Origin: Anaerolineales bacterium
Lineage (GTDB): Bacteria > Chloroflexota > Anaerolineae > Anaerolineales > UBA11858
Assembly (NCBI GenBank): GCA_015485245.1
Contig: WFTY01000435.1
Coordinates: 1-14,558 of the forward strand
DNA: 14,558 nt
Direction: 5' to 3'
Shown here: positions 12,568 through 14,558 of the stretch, piece after piece
Numbering within the stretch: position 1 is the first letter of the stretch
Layout: every line of letters begins with the position of its first letter
Position numbers and translations under genes: made by a program
Notes under the pieces: model-generated
Told to the model about the DNA's origin: nothing
The model's input: only the letters and a program-made list of their open reading frames with translations
Databases searched by the model: none

Positions 12568-14558
12568 TCCCCCAGCAGCTCGTGGATGGCGCGCTGGAAC
12601 TCGTTCAACGAGAACGGTTTTTGCAGCCAGGGCACTCTCCCAGAAGTCAGCAGATCATCGGATGAGATTTCCAGGGGATGCCCGGTGATGAACAGCGTTT
12701 TGATTCCCGGCCAGCGATCCTGAATGATGTGGTACAGATTGTCCCCGTTCAGTTGGGGCATGACCAGGTCGGTCACCAGCAGGTCGATGGCCCCATTCCG
12801 ATCCTCAAGGATCTGCAAGGCTTCCACGCCGTTAATGGCGGTCAACACCTGAAAGTTGCTCCCTTCCAACATCGCGGAGACGGCCAGGCGAATGGCGGCG
12901 TCGTCTTCGGCCAACAATACCAGGCGCCCTCGCCCATCGCAGATGTGCGTATTTGGCGGATCAACTTCAAGCGGGAGATCACTTTGTTGGCGGGGAAGAT
13001 AGATGTGGAAGGTTGTGCCCTTCCCCACCTGGCTGTGGACGTCGATCACTCCGCCGTGTTGTTTGATGATGCCGTATACTTGTGCCAGTCCCAAACCTGT
13101 TCCTTTCCCGGTTCCCTTGGTGGTAAAGAACGGTTCGAACACGCGTGAAAGATTCTCCGGGGGGATGCCAATGCCGGTGTCGCTCACCGAGAGACGTACC
13201 CAGTCTCCCTCGGTGAGGTAGGGCGAGGGTTTGGTGTCGCCAGGGTGGAACGAGATCGTTGTCAGCTCAAAGCACAGCCTCCCGCCTGTGGGCATGGCAT
13301 CGCGGGAGTTCAACGCCAGGTTCATCAACACTTGCTGCATGCGGGTGGGGTCTGCGAAAACCAGGTATTCATTGGCGTCGTAGACCATCTCCGTCTGGAT
13401 AGTCTCAGGCAGGATGCGCTGGAGCAGCTTTTCGATTTCCTTGACAAAGGGCAGCAAATCCAGTTCGATCTGCTCCATCACCGAGCGGCGACTGAAGTCG
13501 AGGATCTGGCGGATCAGGCTAGAGGCGCGCTCAACCTGCCGTTGAATCACGGTGAGGTGTTCTTTGCTGGTGCTTGAGATGTCACGATCGGCCTGCATCA
13601 GGTCCGCGTAAATCACGATCGCGGCCATAATGTTGTTGAAATCGTGGGCGATCCCGGCCGCCAGCTGACCTACCACGGCCAGCCGATCCTGCATCTGGAT
13701 GCGTTCCTGGATTTCTCGCTCGCGGGTGACATCCCGGATAGTCAGCAACCACTCCTGCGTGTTGCCAATGATAATGCGGCGGCTTTGCAATTCAAAGCGC
13801 CGACGTTGCGGAGCGTCCAGGGTGATCTCCAGCGGGAGAGGGTCGTTGACCCGGTCTCTCAATTCGGCGACGGAGTGTCCAGCCACGGCGATCAGCTGCC
13901 CATCTTTTATTTGAGGGTTCAATTGTTCCCAGAAAATTTTCCCGGCGTCGTTGCTGCTCAACAGGTGGTTTTCGATATCAAACAAGAGCAGCCCCACCGG
14001 CAATTCTTTTATCAGGCTTTCCAGCCGATATTGCTGGGCACCCAGGCGGTCGACCAGGTGATTGATTTCCTGATAGCGCTGGGCATTGCTGTATGCCAGG
14101 GCAACCTGCTGGCAAATTGCCTGGAGCAGGCTGAGGTGATCTTGAGAGAAAGCGTCGGCCTGGGAGTGGTAGACGGAAAGCGTTGCGATGAGTTTCTCGT
14201 TGCTCAATATCGGCGCGCAGATCACCGACGTGGCCTCTGCGTCCACTGGCAGTTCATTGATCCAGCGAGGGTCGTCGTTGGTGTTGGCGATCAACGCAGG
14301 AGCGCGCTGTTGCGCCACCCAGCCAGCGACGCCATGGCCGGGCACGGGGATAGTATCTAAGGATGTGGTGGGGATGAATTTGTCTTCTTCGGCCAGGTAA
14401 GCCACGCGTGGTTTTAGAGTTTTCTCAGCCCCATGATATTCCAGAACCAACGCCAGGGTGCCTCCCAACGCTTTGCACGTCGTGACTGCGGCTTGTTCTA
14501 GAATTTCGCGCACGTCCAGGCGGCTGTTCAACGTTCGGCTGATGTCATAGAGCAGAGA
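12564..14558 (-). CDS. Hybrid sensor histidine kinase GAF-PAS-HisKA-HATPase-REC (5' end outside window)
   Basis: 664 codons are visible and open to the right edge. The reading frame continues upstream as SLLYDISRTLNSRLD, a normal GAF lead-in, so a TTG at 14531 is not the true start. Window-relative domains: GAF about 10-160; helical linker; PAS about 175-285 (LIKELPVGLLLFDIENHLLSSN); HisKA with phospho-acceptor H305 in GIAHDFNN; HATPase with LNLALNSRDAM, SDTGIGIP and GTGLGLAQVYGI; then a receiver domain (about 540-664) with EDD, phospho-acceptor D597 in VTDLVMP and LQKPFS. All catalytic residues are present. The HDFNN form of the H-box and the C-terminal receiver are typical of hybrid kinases that pass phosphate to a separate protein or regulate themselves. 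No membrane segment is visible in this part, so cytoplasmic sensing is likely. No partner regulator is seen nearby. Confidence 0.95.
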   Translation of the reverse strand, partial: SLLYDISRTLNSRLDVREILEQAAVTTCKALGGTLALVLEYHGAEKTLKPRVAYLAEEDKFIPTTSLDTIPVPGHGVAGWVAQQRAPALIANTNDDPRWINELPVDAEATSVICAPILSNEKLIATLSVYHSQADAFSQDHLSLLQAICQQVALAYSNAQRYQEINHLVDRLGAQQYRLESLIKELPVGLLLFDIENHLLSSNDAGKIFWEQLNPQIKDGQLIAVAGHSVAELRDRVNDPLPLEITLDAPQRRRFELQSRRIIIGNTQEWLLTIRDVTREREIQERIQMQDRLAVVGQLAAGIAHDFNNIMAAIVIYADLMQADRDISSTSKEHLTVIQRQVERASSLIRQILDFSRRSVMEQIELDLLPFVKEIEKLLQRILPETIQTEMVYDANEYLVFADPTRMQQVLMNLALNSRDAMPTGGRLCFELTTISFHPGDTKPSPYLTEGDWVRLSVSDTGIGIPPENLSRVFEPFFTTKGTGKGTGLGLAQVYGIIKQHGGVIDVHSQVGKGTTFHIYLPRQQSDLPLEVDPPNTHICDGRGRLVLLAEDDAAIRLAVSAMLEGSNFQVLTAINGVEALQILEDRNGAIDLLVTDLVMPQLNGDNLYHIIQDRWPGIKTLFITGHPLEISSDDLLTSGRVPWLQKPFSLNEFQRAIHELLGD

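Noticed and set aside
13644..14360. A 238-codon rightward open frame
   Set aside because: It is antisense to the GAF-PAS-HisKA part of the hybrid kinase, whose catalytic motifs are intact.
1..14558. A defence island, secretion system or biosynthetic cluster
   Set aside because: All sizeable genes are recognisable housekeeping, transport, envelope or signalling genes; no nuclease, toxin, NRPS/PKS or mobile gene is present.

Overview
The window looks like ordinary chromosomal DNA from a GC-rich bacterium, most probably a member of the Chloroflexota close to Anaerolineae. That is an inference from a mix of traits: the IleRS type, a bactofilin, a Ser/Thr/Pro-rich lipoprotein linker, GAF/HD-GYP and GAF/PAS hybrid signalling proteins, and TATAAT boxes placed almost on top of start codons. 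No phage, transposase, CRISPR array, tRNA or rRNA was seen.

Left edge (1-1598): the 5' part of ileS runs leftward off the window. It is preceded by a long leader with a recognisable T-box riboswitch (antiterminator core, terminator-like hairpin, UGGU bulge suited to a tRNA with discriminator A, candidate AUC specifier). The leader is interrupted by two clusters of degenerate GGTGATTGGG/GTTACCCA-type repeats. The ileS promoter is back-to-back with the promoter of ilvE, so tRNA-Ile charging and branched-chain amino acid transamination start from one divergent control region. The IleRS carries GVHH in place of the class I HXGH motif.

Centre (1599-10794): all genes are rightward: ilvE, a bactofilin, a lipoprotein esterase, gatC, gatA, a GAF-GAF-HD-GYP phosphodiesterase, crcB (fluoride channel), a sugar-phosphate nucleotidyltransferase with a C-terminal left-handed beta-helix, a 78-residue conserved-looking protein, and gatB. 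Several junctions overlap (TTGA, ATGA), implying translational coupling. The Glu/Asp-tRNA amidotransferase genes are split: gatCA and gatB lie about 3.6 kb apart.

Right part (10795-14558): a glutamate dehydrogenase with its own leader and a strong downstream hairpin, a small two-helix membrane protein with a leaderless-type promoter, and, converging on it with overlapping stop codons, a GAF-PAS-histidine kinase-receiver hybrid whose N-terminus lies outside the window.

Functionally the region mixes nitrogen/amino acid housekeeping (IlvE, GatCAB, GDH, IleRS) with envelope/cytoskeleton and signalling genes. I found no convincing new defence or biosynthetic system. The features most worth following are the altered IleRS signature, the repeat-invaded T-box leader and the leaderless promoter arrangement.
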